Shown: positions 45,230 to 53,893, counted from the stretch's first letter. The stretch: 64,000 nucleotides of DNA from an uncultured Desulfobulbus sp. (GCF_963665445.1 NZ_OY762276.1:4520601-4584600); one strand, 5' to 3'. Notes: generated by a model from the letters alone, not told the origin. Made by a program: numbers and translations.

Positions 45230-45740
45230 TGACCTGATCGCCATGGAGGCGCATGCATCGTTGGGCATGGTGGAAACCCTTGGCCTGGTTCCGGCGATTG
45301 CGGCGGCCGATGCTGCGGTCAAGACCGCAGAGGTGCGGCTGATCGGCCTGGAATACATCGGCAGCGGCCTGGTGAGCGTCAAGATGCAGGGCGATGTCTC
45401 TGCGGTCCAGGTGGCGGTCGAGACCGCGTGCATGGTCGCCGGCAAGCTGGGCCCTGTGCATTCCCACACGGTCATTGCCCGCACCGGCGATGACGTGGCG
45501 CAACTGGTGGACAAACCAGAGCCTGCCTGGACCGAGAAAGGGCCCGGAATCTCTGCGGGAGAATCGAAAAAAACGGTCGAGGCAGCAGCGTTGCAGGCCA
45601 TAGCCGTCACCCGGCTGCGGCGACTGGCCAGGTCGATCGAGGGCTTCCCCCTGTCGCGGCAGAAGATCAAGTTTGCCCGTAAAGAAGAACTGATCGAACT
45701 CTTGCTGATCTACTCGCAAGAGCTCAAGACCCAAGAATAA
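45219..45740 (+). CDS. EutK-like shell protein with C-terminal extension
   Basis: 173 residues from the ATG at 45219 (overlapping eutL by 11 bases; ATG at 45243 is an alternative). Residues about 16-100 are one BMC-H domain (SLGMVETLGLVPAIAAADAAVKTAEVRLIGLEYIGSGLVSVKMQGDVSAV). The last 55 residues are basic and helical (AVTRLRRLARSIEGFPLSRQ then KIKFARKEELIELLLIY), unlike the HTH of enteric EutK. The position after eutL matches eutK, but the tail looks different and might bind cargo or nucleic acid. Confidence 0.82.
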   Translation: MASDDLIAMEAHASLGMVETLGLVPAIAAADAAVKTAEVRLIGLEYIGSGLVSVKMQGDVSAVQVAVETACMVAGKLGPVHSHTVIARTGDDVAQLVDKPEPAWTEKGPGISAGESKKTVEAAALQAIAVTRLRRLARSIEGFPLSRQKIKFARKEELIELLLIYSQELKTQE

Positions 45741-45749
45741 GAGGAAACA

Positions 45750-47204
45750 ATGGTGGATAAAGATTTGCTTTCCCTGCAGGAAGCGCGCTCCCTGGTGCGG
45801 GGCGCACGGAAAGCCCAGGCCTTTCTTGCCCAGCTCTCCCAGCAGAAGGTGGACGACCTGGTCCGGGCTGTGGCCGAAAACGGCATCAAGCATGCCGAGG
45901 AACTGGCCAAGATGGCGGTGGAAGAGACCGGGTTCGGCAAATGGGCCGATAAAAAGGCGAAAAACCTGCTGGCAACCCGGGATCTCCTGGCCCACATCGC
46001 GCCCATGAAAACCATCGGCATCGTCAACGAGGATAACGAACGCAAGCTGCTTGATATTGCCACCCCGGCAGGGGTCATTGCCGCGCTGGTGCCCTCGACA
46101 AATCCGACCTCAACCACCTTCTACAAGGCGATCATCTCACTGAAGGCCGGGAACGCGGTGGTGTTCAGCCCCCATCCCTCGGCGCTCAAATGTATCGGCG
46201 CCACCATCGAGGTCATTCAGGAGGCGCTGCGCGACCAGGGCGCGCCGGTGGACCTGGTTTCGATGATGAGCATTCCCACCATTCAGGGGACAGGGGAGTT
46301 GATGCGCCAGGCGGATTTGATCCTCGCCACCGGCGGTCCGGCCATGGTCAAGGCGGCCTACAGTTCCGGCACCCCGGCCCTGGGCGTGGGCGCGGGCAAC
46401 GTCCCTGCCTTTATCGAGCGCAGTGCGGACATCAAAGGGGCGATCTCCAAGATTCTTGCCTCCAAGACCTTTGACAACGGCACGGTCTGCGCCTCGGAGC
46501 AGGCAATCGTCACCGAGTCGATCATTGAGGCACAGGTCGCCAGGGAGTTTGTTGCCCAGGGCGGCTACTTCCTCAGCGAAGAGCAGGCTGCCCAAATGAA
46601 GCCCATCATGGAGCGTCCCGGCGGCGGCATGAATCCGGCCATTGTCGGTCGCGATGCCCAGTACCTGGCCGCCCAGGCGGGGATCGATATTCCCGCGGGC
46701 ACCAAGGTGCTGGCCTACCGGGAAAAAGGGGTGGGGCCGCAGTATCCCTTTTCCAAGGAAAAATTGACCGCGCTGATCGGCTATTACGTGGTGGAAACCT
46801 GGCAGGAGGCCTGCGACCTGTGCCATGCGCTGTTGCAAAACGGCGGTATCGGTCATTCCCTGGCCATCCATTCCGAAGATGAGGCGGTCATTCGCGAATT
46901 CGCCCTGAAAAAACCGGTATCACGCCTATTGGTCAATACGCCCTCCACCCAGGGCGCGGTGGGCATCAGCACCAACCTGCCGCCGTCCTTTACCCTGGGC
47001 TGCGGCACGGTGGGCGGGAGCTCCACCTCCGACAATGTCGGCCCCCTGCACCTGCTCAACATCCGCCACCTGGCCTACGATTCGGGCGCCTATGCAGTGG
47101 CACCGCAGCAAGCGCCAGCCTGTTCTGCGGTTTCCGCCCAGGTCCTGGAGGATGAGGTCCAACGCATTACCGAGCTGGTGCTGGCGCAACTTGCAAGTAG
47201 ATAA
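45750..47204 (+). CDS. eutE: CoA-acylating acetaldehyde dehydrogenase EutE
   Basis: 484 residues. ALDH fold with [51 protein letters not shown] and catalytic Cys247 in [14 protein letters not shown] linker (about 440-462) leads to a C-terminal amphipathic helix ([18 protein letters not shown]), a probable encapsulation peptide. It makes acetyl-CoA and NADH from acetaldehyde inside the compartment. AGAGGAAAC precedes the ATG. Confidence 0.96.
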   Translation: MVDKDLLSLQEARSLVRGARKAQAFLAQLSQQKVDDLVRAVAENGIKHAEELAKMAVEETGFGKWADKKAKNLLATRDLLAHIAPMKTIGIVNEDNERKLLDIATPAGVIAALVPSTNPTSTTFYKAIISLKAGNAVVFSPHPSALKCIGATIEVIQEALRDQGAPVDLVSMMSIPTIQGTGELMRQADLILATGGPAMVKAAYSSGTPALGVGAGNVPAFIERSADIKGAISKILASKTFDNGTVCASEQAIVTESIIEAQVAREFVAQGGYFLSEEQAAQMKPIMERPGGGMNPAIVGRDAQYLAAQAGIDIPAGTKVLAYREKGVGPQYPFSKEKLTALIGYYVVETWQEACDLCHALLQNGGIGHSLAIHSEDEAVIREFALKKPVSRLLVNTPSTQGAVGISTNLPPSFTLGCGTVGGSSTSDNVGPLHLLNIRHLAYDSGAYAVAPQQAPACSAVSAQVLEDEVQRITELVLAQLASR

Positions 47205-47272
47205 ACCTTCGGAAGAACAGAAAACTTATAATCGGCCCCAACAGGCCATCAACTGAGAGAAGAGGACGCAAT

Positions 47273-47557
47273 ATGTCATCACTGAATGCATTAGGAATGG
47301 TGGAAACCCGTGGTTTTGTCGGTGCGGTTGAGGCCGCCGATGCCATGGTCAAGGCGGCAAATGTGACCCTGATGGGCAAGACCACCGTCGGGTCCGGGCT
47401 GGTCACGGTGATTGTTCGCGGCGATGTCGGCGCGGTCAAGGCGGCCACCGATGCCGGTGCGGCAGCCGCCGACCGGGTGGGCGAGCTGGTCTCGGTCCAT
47501 GTTATCCCGCGCCCCCACAGCGATGTGGAAATGATTCTGCCGAAGCTGGAAGGCTGA
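47273..47557 (+). CDS. eutM: Microcompartment hexameric shell protein EutM (BMC-H)
   Basis: 94 residues, the size of canonical [81 protein letters not shown] matches EutM/PduA throughout. Likely the main facet protein. AGAGGACGC upstream of the ATG. Confidence 0.97.
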   Translation: MSSLNALGMVETRGFVGAVEAADAMVKAANVTLMGKTTVGSGLVTVIVRGDVGAVKAATDAGAAAADRVGELVSVHVIPRPHSDVEMILPKLEG

Positions 47558-47561
47558 GATC

Positions 47562-48362
47562 ATGAAGGTCGTCACCGAAGCAACCCTTCGGGATCTGTCC
47601 AGGAAAAACGGACTGGCCGGTTTCCGGCTTGAACCGGGGCAGATTTTGACACCTTCAGCCGCCAGCTTTCTCAACGAACGCCAGATCAAGATCGTCTCCC
47701 CCGAGGCTCCGGAGCAACCCCTCTCCGCACCGGAGCCTCAGTCCACGAATTCTTCGGACCAAAGGCAGGACAGCCGTTATGTCTCTGCCCTGGATGGGGG
47801 CGGGTTTGCGGAAAAGCCGGAGCACATGACCCATCTCTGCGGCAACCGGCTGATCCCCAAGGATCATCCGCGGATTATCTTTCGCGGCAAGCTGGACAGC
47901 CTGCAGTCGGCCATGCTCCTGGTGCAGGGACTGGCAGAGGAGAAAAAATTGGCGGCGCTGACCGCTGATCTCGGGGAGTTGCTGGAATGGTGCCGGGAAA
48001 TCATGAAGGTGGATGTCCTCGAACGGCCACTGGAACAATCCACGGTCCTTGATCTGAGCCCGGAGGAGCTACGGCAGCAGTCGCATCATCCCAAGAAATA
48101 TTACGGGATTGGCCACATTACCCCTGCGGTGTCCATGGGGCCGGTGCTTCTTGCGCTCAACGACCTGCGCAGCCGGGTGCGGGAAGTCGAGACCTTGGGC
48201 GTGGCGGCGTTCAGGCAGGAATTCACCACCGGCCGCACGGATATACTGCAGGCCCTCAACCGCATGAGTTCGGCGATGTACATCCTGATGATTCGGGAGC
48301 AGGCCGGATATTACAACAGGCAACAGGACACGAAAAAGGCATACCTCAATGCAACAGATTGA
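47562..48362 (+). CDS. eutT: Corrinoid adenosyltransferase EutT
   Basis: 266 residues. The N-terminal part has the ILTPSAASFLNERQIKIV segment of EutT/EutQ-type leaders. The catalytic half shows THLCGNRLIPKDHPRIIFRGKLDSLQS, VLDLSPEELRQQSHHPKKYYGI, LNDLRSRVREVETLGV and DILQALNRMSSAMYILMI, matching EutT. It adenosylates B12 for EutBC. The CCxxC metal motif of enterobacterial EutT is absent, as in some Firmicute forms. Confidence 0.92.
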   Translation: MKVVTEATLRDLSRKNGLAGFRLEPGQILTPSAASFLNERQIKIVSPEAPEQPLSAPEPQSTNSSDQRQDSRYVSALDGGGFAEKPEHMTHLCGNRLIPKDHPRIIFRGKLDSLQSAMLLVQGLAEEKKLAALTADLGELLEWCREIMKVDVLERPLEQSTVLDLSPEELRQQSHHPKKYYGIGHITPAVSMGPVLLALNDLRSRVREVETLGVAAFRQEFTTGRTDILQALNRMSSAMYILMIREQAGYYNRQQDTKKAYLNATD

Positions 48363-49062
48363 TCGCGAAGCTATAGCTCAAAATGTGTTGGATGCCCTGG
48401 CCCACCTACAGGCGGCCGGGCCTGAAACGTTCGCGCCGCAGCAGGAGGAAATTGCCATCCCGGTGGAGATCTCCGCCCGCCACGCGCATCTCTCCAAGGA
48501 CGATGCGATTGCGCTCTACGGCGCTCCCCTGACGCCGGATCGGGAACTGTCCCAACCGGGACAGTTCTTGTGCAAGGAGCGGGTGCGCTTGATCGGCTTG
48601 AAGGGCGTGCTCGACAATGTCGCCGTGCTCGGTCCCTCCCGGGAAAGCTCGCAGGTGGAAATTTCCCTGACCGATGCCCGTCTACTCGGTCTGGATGTGC
48701 CCATCCGCCAGTCGGGCGATATTCTCGGCACACCGGGGATATTGCTCTCCTCGAAAAGGACGATCATTGCCCTGGAGATGGGGGTCATCGTTGCCGGCCG
48801 CCATATCCACATGTCGCCGGAGGATGCCCGCCGCCTTCGCGTTCGGGATCGCGACCTGGTGGCGGTCAACATGCACGGCAGGCGTCCGGCTGTATTTCGC
48901 GACGTGCTCATCCGCGTACACGAGAGTTTCCGCCTCGCCCTGCATATCGATGCCGACGAGGCCAACGGCTGCGGCTGCGGTCCTGGATCCTTTTGCACCC
49001 TGGTGCGAGAACCCCTGGTGGCGTTCGAGGAGAGCGATCATGATGGACAGCGCCTTCATTGA
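48349..49062 (+). CDS. pduL: Phosphate acetyltransferase of PduL type (EutD function)
   Basis: 237 residues, overlapping eutT by 14 bases. N-terminal amphipathic helix (DREAIAQNVLDALAHLQ), a probable encapsulation peptide. Zinc-ligand motifs ISARHAHLSKDDAI and IVAGRHIHMSPEDA, plus LSQPGQF, VLGPSRESSQVEIS and SGDILGTPG are PduL signatures; it is unrelated to Pta-type EutD. It converts acetyl-CoA to acetyl-phosphate and recycles CoA in the compartment. Confidence 0.93.
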   Translation: MQQIDREAIAQNVLDALAHLQAAGPETFAPQQEEIAIPVEISARHAHLSKDDAIALYGAPLTPDRELSQPGQFLCKERVRLIGLKGVLDNVAVLGPSRESSQVEISLTDARLLGLDVPIRQSGDILGTPGILLSSKRTIIALEMGVIVAGRHIHMSPEDARRLRVRDRDLVAVNMHGRRPAVFRDVLIRVHESFRLALHIDADEANGCGCGPGSFCTLVREPLVAFEESDHDGQRLH

Positions 49063-49657
49063 ATCCATTGTCCGCCGGGTGCTCAGCGAGGCAAAAGGCG
49101 GCACGGTGGATGCAACCGGACCGAAGTATTTGATTCTTGCGGAACGGCAGCATATCGATGCGTTGTGCATCGCCCGCAGCCTCCCTGCCGGGGCGCGCAT
49201 CTGCTCGTTGGATGATTGGCCAGAGCCATGGAATTTTGAGGCCGTGCAGGAGTATCAGGGCTTTATCCTGCCCATGCTTTCCCTGGAGGCCATGGCGGAC
49301 CTGGTTGTCGGCCGGGGAAACGGGAAAATCGGCTGTCTCGTCCTGCAGCTGCTGCTCGCCGGGCACCGGGTCGAGGTCCTTGAGTTTGCCTACAGGGCCT
49401 ATGAGGAGACGGCCCCGTCTGCCCTGTGGAACCTGTATTGCTCCTATCAAGAGCAGTTGGAAGCCTTTGGCTTGGTGGAACGGAGGGGAGTACGGCCCGC
49501 TGTCAGCAACCATCGCGGCCATCTCCTCACCGAAAAGGATGTCGAGCAGATGGCCCGGGATGGGGTGCGGTGCATTCACACCGGCAAGCGGACCATTGTC
49601 ACCGGGCTTGCCCGGGATTTGGCCCGCGCAAAGGGCATTACTCTGCTGCAGAATTGA
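49040..49657 (+). CDS. Ethanolamine-locus protein of unknown function (TIGR02536-like)
   Basis: 205 residues from the ATG at 49040 (or 49043), overlapping pduL by 23 bases. N-terminal helix DSAFIESIVRRVLSEAKGG could be an encapsulation peptide. The core (LPMLSLEAMADLVVGRGNGKIGCLVLQLLLAGHRVEVLEFAYRAYEETAPSALWNLYCSYQEQL) resembles a conserved protein found only in eut/BMC loci. It has a flavodoxin-like alpha/beta pattern by eye. Function unknown. Confidence 0.72.
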   Translation: MMDSAFIESIVRRVLSEAKGGTVDATGPKYLILAERQHIDALCIARSLPAGARICSLDDWPEPWNFEAVQEYQGFILPMLSLEAMADLVVGRGNGKIGCLVLQLLLAGHRVEVLEFAYRAYEETAPSALWNLYCSYQEQLEAFGLVERRGVRPAVSNHRGHLLTEKDVEQMARDGVRCIHTGKRTIVTGLARDLARAKGITLLQN

Positions 49658-49697
49658 TCCGGATTTTGCCGACTAAAAGTTGGCTGGAGGTTGATGT

Positions 49698-49970
49698 ATG
49701 ATCGTTGGCAATGTTGTAGGCAATGTTTGGGCAACCCGCAAAGAGGAGAGCCTCAACGGGCTGAAACTGATGGTGGTGCTGCCCATCGATCCGGTGAGCG
49801 GCGAAACCCGGCCCTGTCTGGTGGCAGCGGATCATGTCGGCGCGGGGGTGGGCGAGACCGTGCTGGTGACCACCGGCTCCTCGGCCCGGCAGGCAATGGG
49901 CAAGAGTGGGGTGCCGGTCGATGCCTCCATAGTCGGCATCATCGATCAGGTCGATATTCCCAAGTCCTGA
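49698..49970 (+). CDS. eutN: Microcompartment pentameric vertex protein EutN (BMC-P)
   Basis: 90 residues. VGNVVGNVWATRKEESLNGLKLMVV, VAADHVGAGVGETVLVTTGSSARQA and DASIVGIIDQVDI are the EutN/CcmL signature. Pentamers cap compartment vertices. TTGGAGGTTG ribosome site upstream. Confidence 0.97.
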   Translation: MIVGNVVGNVWATRKEESLNGLKLMVVLPIDPVSGETRPCLVAADHVGAGVGETVLVTTGSSARQAMGKSGVPVDASIVGIIDQVDIPKS

Positions 49971-49994
49971 TCTGGCCACCTACTGAGGAAATTG

Positions 49995-50555
49995 GTGAAC
50001 GAGCACATGGATACCCTGGGGCTGGTGGAGACCCGGACCATTGCCGGTGGGGCGCGGATGCTCGATCTGATGCTCAAAAAGGCCGAGGTCGAGGTCGTCA
50101 AGGCTACGCCCATCTGTTCCGGCCGTTTTCTGATCCGCATTTCCGGCGAGCGCTCCGAGGTGGAGGCCGCCGTCGGCGCGGTTGCCCAGGATGCGGGCGT
50201 GATTGCCTCCTTTGTACTGTCGCGCATCCATCCCCAGGTGATCGCAGCCCTGCATACCCGGCTGCTTCCCCCAAGGGGGCAGGCCCTTGGCCTGGTGGAG
50301 AGCCGACGTTCGGCCTCCGGCATTGCCGCGGCCGATGCGGCGCTCAAGCGGGCCGAGGTTTGCCTGGCCCGTCTCGCCCTTGCCCAGGGGATCAACGGCA
50401 AGTCCTTGCTCGTCTTTGCCGGCACACTGGCCGATGTCAACGAGGCGGTGGCTGCCGCTTCGCACTCCTTGGGCAGGGATCTGGTCGATCAGAGTGTGAT
50501 CGCTCGTCCGGAACCGGCAACCGCCACTGCCCTCACGGGCATGCAACCGGATTGA
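49995..50555 (+). CDS. Tandem-BMC shell trimer, PduT-like (first of two)
   Basis: 186 residues from the GTG at 49995 (GAGGAA upstream; ATG at 50007 is also possible). First BMC unit DTLGLVETRTIAGGARMLDLMLKKAEVEVVKATPICSGRFLIRISG and second ALGLVESRRSASGIAAADAALKRAEV. The Cys in TPICSG matches the [4Fe-4S]-binding Cys of PduT (TICPG). Trimers of this type may carry an iron-sulphur centre in the pore and pass electrons. Confidence 0.85.
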   Translation: MNEHMDTLGLVETRTIAGGARMLDLMLKKAEVEVVKATPICSGRFLIRISGERSEVEAAVGAVAQDAGVIASFVLSRIHPQVIAALHTRLLPPRGQALGLVESRRSASGIAAADAALKRAEVCLARLALAQGINGKSLLVFAGTLADVNEAVAAASHSLGRDLVDQSVIARPEPATATALTGMQPD

Positions 50556-50581
50556 ATGAAAATTTTCGTGGAGAGTGAACA

Positions 50582-50950
50582 ATGGCAAAAACACTGATTA
50601 ACGCCCGGAATTATGACCAATATCTCGAGGCGGATCAGCAACGAATAGTGGTTGGGGCGGATATGATCCTGGCCCCGAGCGCCAAGGATGTCTTGAGCAG
50701 ACGCGGCATCAGGATCGAGTATCAGCGCACGGTACAGGGACGGGAACCGGAGCCGGAGCATGCGCAAAAAACCGTCGGCGCGGATTCTTCCGAGACAAAG
50801 GGTCAACCGGGCGGGCAGCCGGATTCCAGCGCCCTGCTGGTGCAGGCCGTGGTCAAACTGCTCCGCCGGGAGTACGGCATCGACGATCCCCAGACTCTAC
50901 AGAAAATCACCCTTGATGTCATGGCCCGGCTCAATGGCCAGGCGCATTGA
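50582..50950 (+). CDS. Small BMC-associated protein, cargo-adaptor-like
   Basis: 122 residues. N-terminal part KTLINARNYDQYLEADQQRIVVGADMILAPSAKDVLSRRGIRIEY shares the ILxPSAxxxL..R.I.I motif with the N-terminus of EutT. A variable Gln/Glu-rich linker leads to a C-terminal amphipathic helix (LVQAVVKLLRREYGI, then LQKITLDVMARL), like encapsulation peptides. No enzyme domain. It could be a scaffold linking cargo and shell. Good ribosome site (GGAGAG). Confidence 0.7.
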   Translation: MAKTLINARNYDQYLEADQQRIVVGADMILAPSAKDVLSRRGIRIEYQRTVQGREPEPEHAQKTVGADSSETKGQPGGQPDSSALLVQAVVKLLRREYGIDDPQTLQKITLDVMARLNGQAH

Positions 50951-50970
50951 GCGGACAGAGAGGCGTTATT

Positions 50971-51435
50971 ATGCAGATTACTCAAGAACTCATCGAGAAA
51001 ATTGTCCGGGAAGTGGTCACCAGGAATCTGGCGGCCATGCCGTTCCCTCAGGCCGAACCTGGCTTTCAATGTGAAACGGAACCGCTCTCCGGCGTGACCG
51101 CGGTCAAGGTGGCTACCGTCCGTCCGGAGCCCTTTGATACCGGCAAGGCGGGCGACAAGGTCCTGCTCAAAGACGTCTTCACCACCAAGGAGAGTCCGCG
51201 CCTCGGCTGCGGGGTCATGGAAATGGAGGCATCCACCTTTGCCTGGACCCTGAACTACGATGAGATCGATATCGTACTCGAAGGGAGCCTGACGATCATC
51301 GTCAACGGCAAGAAAATCACGGCCAATAAGGGCGAGTTGGTCCTCATCCCCAAAAATACCGCCATCGAGTTTTCCGCCCCCGAGTATGCCAGGTTTATCT
51401 ATGTCACCTACCCCGCCAACTGGGAAGAGCAATAA
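50971..51435 (+). CDS. eutQ: EutQ cupin-type protein
   Basis: 154 residues from the ATG at 50971. N-terminal helix QITQELIEKIVREVVTRNLA is again encapsulation-peptide-like. C-terminal cupin: RLGCGVMEMEASTFAWTLNYDEIDIVLEGSLTIIVNGKKITANKGELVLIPKNTAIEFSAPEYARFIYV, matching EutQ. EutQ has been reported to have acetate kinase activity in Salmonella; here it may complete acetyl-phosphate to acetate, which would be an ATP-yielding step. Confidence 0.92.
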   Translation: MQITQELIEKIVREVVTRNLAAMPFPQAEPGFQCETEPLSGVTAVKVATVRPEPFDTGKAGDKVLLKDVFTTKESPRLGCGVMEMEASTFAWTLNYDEIDIVLEGSLTIIVNGKKITANKGELVLIPKNTAIEFSAPEYARFIYVTYPANWEEQ

Positions 51436-51498
51436 CAGGGAGCGTACCGCCGCTTTCATGGCCCCGTGGTGCGTGAACAGCAGGAGCGGAGATCAACT

Positions 51499-52809
51499 AT
51501 GAACACAGTCCAACGGATCAAAGCAATTGGGGTGGTCGGTGCCGGTGGCGCCGGTTTCCCCACCTATGTCAAGGCGCAGTCCCAGGCGGAAACGGTGGTG
51601 GTCAACGCGGCCGAATGCGAGCCCCTGCTGCACAAGGATAAACAGCTCCTGTGGCAATATACCGGGCTCTTTTTCAAGGGACTCTCCACCATGATGGAGG
51701 CGGTCGGGGCAAAGCGGGGCATCATCGGCATCAAGCGCAAGCACGCCGCCCTCATTGCCCATCTGCGGGAAAGCCTTCCCCAAGGTGTCGAGATCTGTGA
51801 GGTGGATGATTTCTACCCCGCAGGGGATGAGCTGACCCTGATTAGGGAAACCACCGGCATCATCATTGCGCCGGGGGCCTTGCCCATCTCCCGGGGGATC
51901 GTGGTCAGCAATGTGGAATCGCTCTACAACATCGGAGCGGATCGGCCGGTGACCACGAAATTTCTCAATGTGGGCGGGGCGGTCGAGCACCGCTGCACCC
52001 TGGAGGTACCTCTGGGTATCTCCTTTGCGGAGATTCTCGACTATGCCCGGCCGACCCTGCGACAGTACACAGTGATCGAAGGCGGTCCGATGATGGGCAG
52101 AATCGTCGATGATCTCTCCCAGCCGGTCACCAAGACCACCGCCGGGTTGCTGGTTTTCCCCAGCGATCATGTGCTGGTCGAAAAATACCGGATCAAGGCC
52201 AGCGAAGAACGGGTCAATAGGATCGGCAAGGCGGCCTGCGACCAGTGCTCCATCTGCACCGAGCTCTGCCCGCGCTACCTGTTGGGGCACCCGGTGCAGC
52301 CGCACAAGGCCATGCGTTCGCTGGTGTTTCACACCGCCGGGGCAGGGGAGAAGGAGATCCAGACCCACGCCCTCTACTGCTGCCAGTGCAACCTCTGCAC
52401 CTTTGTCTCCTGCCCGGAGGGTTTATACCCCTCCCAGGTCTGCATCAACCACCGTGCAGCCGCCCTTGCCGCAAAGTTGCAGTACAAGGGAGAGCTTGCC
52501 ACCGAGGGACATCCCCTGGCCGGATATCGCAAAACGCCCTCCAAGCGGCTCAAAAGGATGCTGCAACTCGACATTTTCCCTGACAGCGGCGAACTCGATG
52601 ACCACCGGTTTGCGCCCAGAGAGCTGCGCCTGCTTCTGCGGCAACACATCGGCGCGCCGGCAACGCCGGTGGTCGCGGTCGGTGACATGGTTGCGCCGGG
52701 GCAGGTGGTCGCAACGGTCGGTGAGGCCTTGGGCTGTGATATTCACGCCCCGCTCGCCGGGCAGGTCAGTGTAGTCGACGAAAGCTCCATCACCTTTGTT
52801 CCCTGCTGA
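51499..52809 (+). CDS. pduS: PduS-like electron-transfer flavoprotein (RnfC-like)
   Basis: 436 residues from the ATG at 51499 (AGCGGAG upstream). N-terminal GVVGAGGAGFPTYVKAQSQAETVVVNAAECEPLLHKDK is the NADH/FMN motif of RnfC and PduS. Two [4Fe-4S] sites: CDQCSICTELCPRYLLGH and CCQCNLCTFVSCPEGLYPS. The C-terminus (VVAVGDMVAPGQVVATVGEALGCDIHAPLAGQV) is a biotinyl-like sandwich. PduS reduces cobalamin in propanediol compartments; here it may feed B12 reactivation or move electrons to the PduT shell proteins. Confidence 0.92.
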   Translation: MNTVQRIKAIGVVGAGGAGFPTYVKAQSQAETVVVNAAECEPLLHKDKQLLWQYTGLFFKGLSTMMEAVGAKRGIIGIKRKHAALIAHLRESLPQGVEICEVDDFYPAGDELTLIRETTGIIIAPGALPISRGIVVSNVESLYNIGADRPVTTKFLNVGGAVEHRCTLEVPLGISFAEILDYARPTLRQYTVIEGGPMMGRIVDDLSQPVTKTTAGLLVFPSDHVLVEKYRIKASEERVNRIGKAACDQCSICTELCPRYLLGHPVQPHKAMRSLVFHTAGAGEKEIQTHALYCCQCNLCTFVSCPEGLYPSQVCINHRAAALAAKLQYKGELATEGHPLAGYRKTPSKRLKRMLQLDIFPDSGELDDHRFAPRELRLLLRQHIGAPATPVVAVGDMVAPGQVVATVGEALGCDIHAPLAGQVSVVDESSITFVPC

Positions 52810-52840
52810 ATGTATAAACGATTTAACCAAGGATGATTCC

Positions 52841-53395
52841 ATGTCCCATTCCATAGGCATACTTGAACTCTCCAGCATTGCCGCCGGTTACGAAGCGGAG
52901 GACGCCATGCTCAAGGCGGCCGATGTCCGAATTCTCATCGGCCGGACCATCTGTTCCGGCAAGTTTATCATCGTTATCGGCGGCTCGGTTTCGGCGGTCG
53001 AGGCCGCGCTCGAGGCCGGCAAGGCCAAGGCGGGTGGTTTCCTCATTGAAGACCTCAACATTGCCAACGTCGATCCCCAGGTGTTTGCCGCCCTTGCCGG
53101 GACCGTCGATGCCTCGGCCTCCGCCTACCGGTCTCTGGGCATTGTCGAGACCTTTGCCGCCACCCCGATCATCGAGGCCGCCGATGCCGCGGCCAAGGCC
53201 GCCGAGATCGTCCTGCTCAGGGTCCATGTGTCCATGGCCATTGGCGGCAAGGGCTATTTTCTTGCCCTGGGCGACACCGCAGCCATCCAGGCGGCAGTGG
53301 ATGCGGCGGTGAACGTTATTCAACCCACCGGCCTGTTGGTCAATCGGGTGATTATTCCGGCCGCGACCCCGGACGTGCTTAAAGAGTTGATCTGA
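52841..53395 (+). CDS. pduT: Tandem-BMC shell trimer, PduT-like (second)
   Basis: 184 residues. SIGILELSSIAAGYEAEDAMLKAADVRILIGRTICSGKFIIVIGG contains the pore Cys (TICSG) of PduT, followed by a second BMC unit SLGIVETFAATPIIEAADAAAKAAEIVLLRVHVSMAIGGKGYF. It closely matches Salmonella PduT. It follows pduS by 31 bases, supporting a PduS-PduT electron relay. The stop overlaps the eutP ATG by one base. Confidence 0.92.
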   Translation: MSHSIGILELSSIAAGYEAEDAMLKAADVRILIGRTICSGKFIIVIGGSVSAVEAALEAGKAKAGGFLIEDLNIANVDPQVFAALAGTVDASASAYRSLGIVETFAATPIIEAADAAAKAAEIVLLRVHVSMAIGGKGYFLALGDTAAIQAAVDAAVNVIQPTGLLVNRVIIPAATPDVLKELI

Positions 53396-53820
53396 TGAAG
53401 CGGATCATGTTCGTCGGCCAGACCGGCGCGGGAAAAACCACCTTGACCCAGGCCCTTCATGGGGAAGGAATCTCCTATCTGAAAACCCAGGCGGTCAGGT
53501 TTCGCGGCTTTGTGGTCGACACCCCGGGCGAGTTTGCCGAAAACCGGATGTACTACTCCGCCCTGCTGGTGTCGGCGAGCAAGGCGGATGTGATCGGTTT
53601 TGTCCAGGATGCGACCCGCAAGCACAATATCTTCCCCCCCAGGTTCGCCGCCATGTTCACCAAGCCGGTGATCGGCATCGTCACCAAAACCGACCAGGCA
53701 GAGAGCGACCTTGCCCGCGCCGAGAAATTCCTTAAGGCGGCGGGCGTCAAGACCTTCTTCCACACCAGCGCCCTGGTCAACAGCGGTATTCACGAGTTGC
53801 TGAATTTTCTTGATCACTGA
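53395..53820 (+). CDS. eutP: EutP/PduV-type small GTPase-like protein
   Basis: 141 residues. Walker A GQTGAGKTTLTQAL, DTPGEFAENR (G3), IGIVTKTDQAES (TKxD) define a Ras-like P-loop protein of the EutP/PduV family, which tends to guide compartment location or has acetate-kinase activity reported for EutP. It ends the locus. Confidence 0.93.
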   Translation: MKRIMFVGQTGAGKTTLTQALHGEGISYLKTQAVRFRGFVVDTPGEFAENRMYYSALLVSASKADVIGFVQDATRKHNIFPPRFAAMFTKPVIGIVTKTDQAESDLARAEKFLKAAGVKTFFHTSALVNSGIHELLNFLDH

Positions 53821-53846
53821 ATTCGATCGGAAGATCGGCGCGGAGG

Positions 53847-53893
53847 AACAAGCAAGGCTCACCTGCCACCACAGGTGAGCCTTGCTTGTTTTT
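53847..53893 (+). terminator. Rho-independent terminator closing the eut locus
   Basis: Perfect 19-bp stem AACAAGCAAGGCTCACCTG / CAGGTGAGCCTTGCTTGTT with a CCACCA loop, then TTT. The strongest terminator in the window. Confidence 0.95.
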
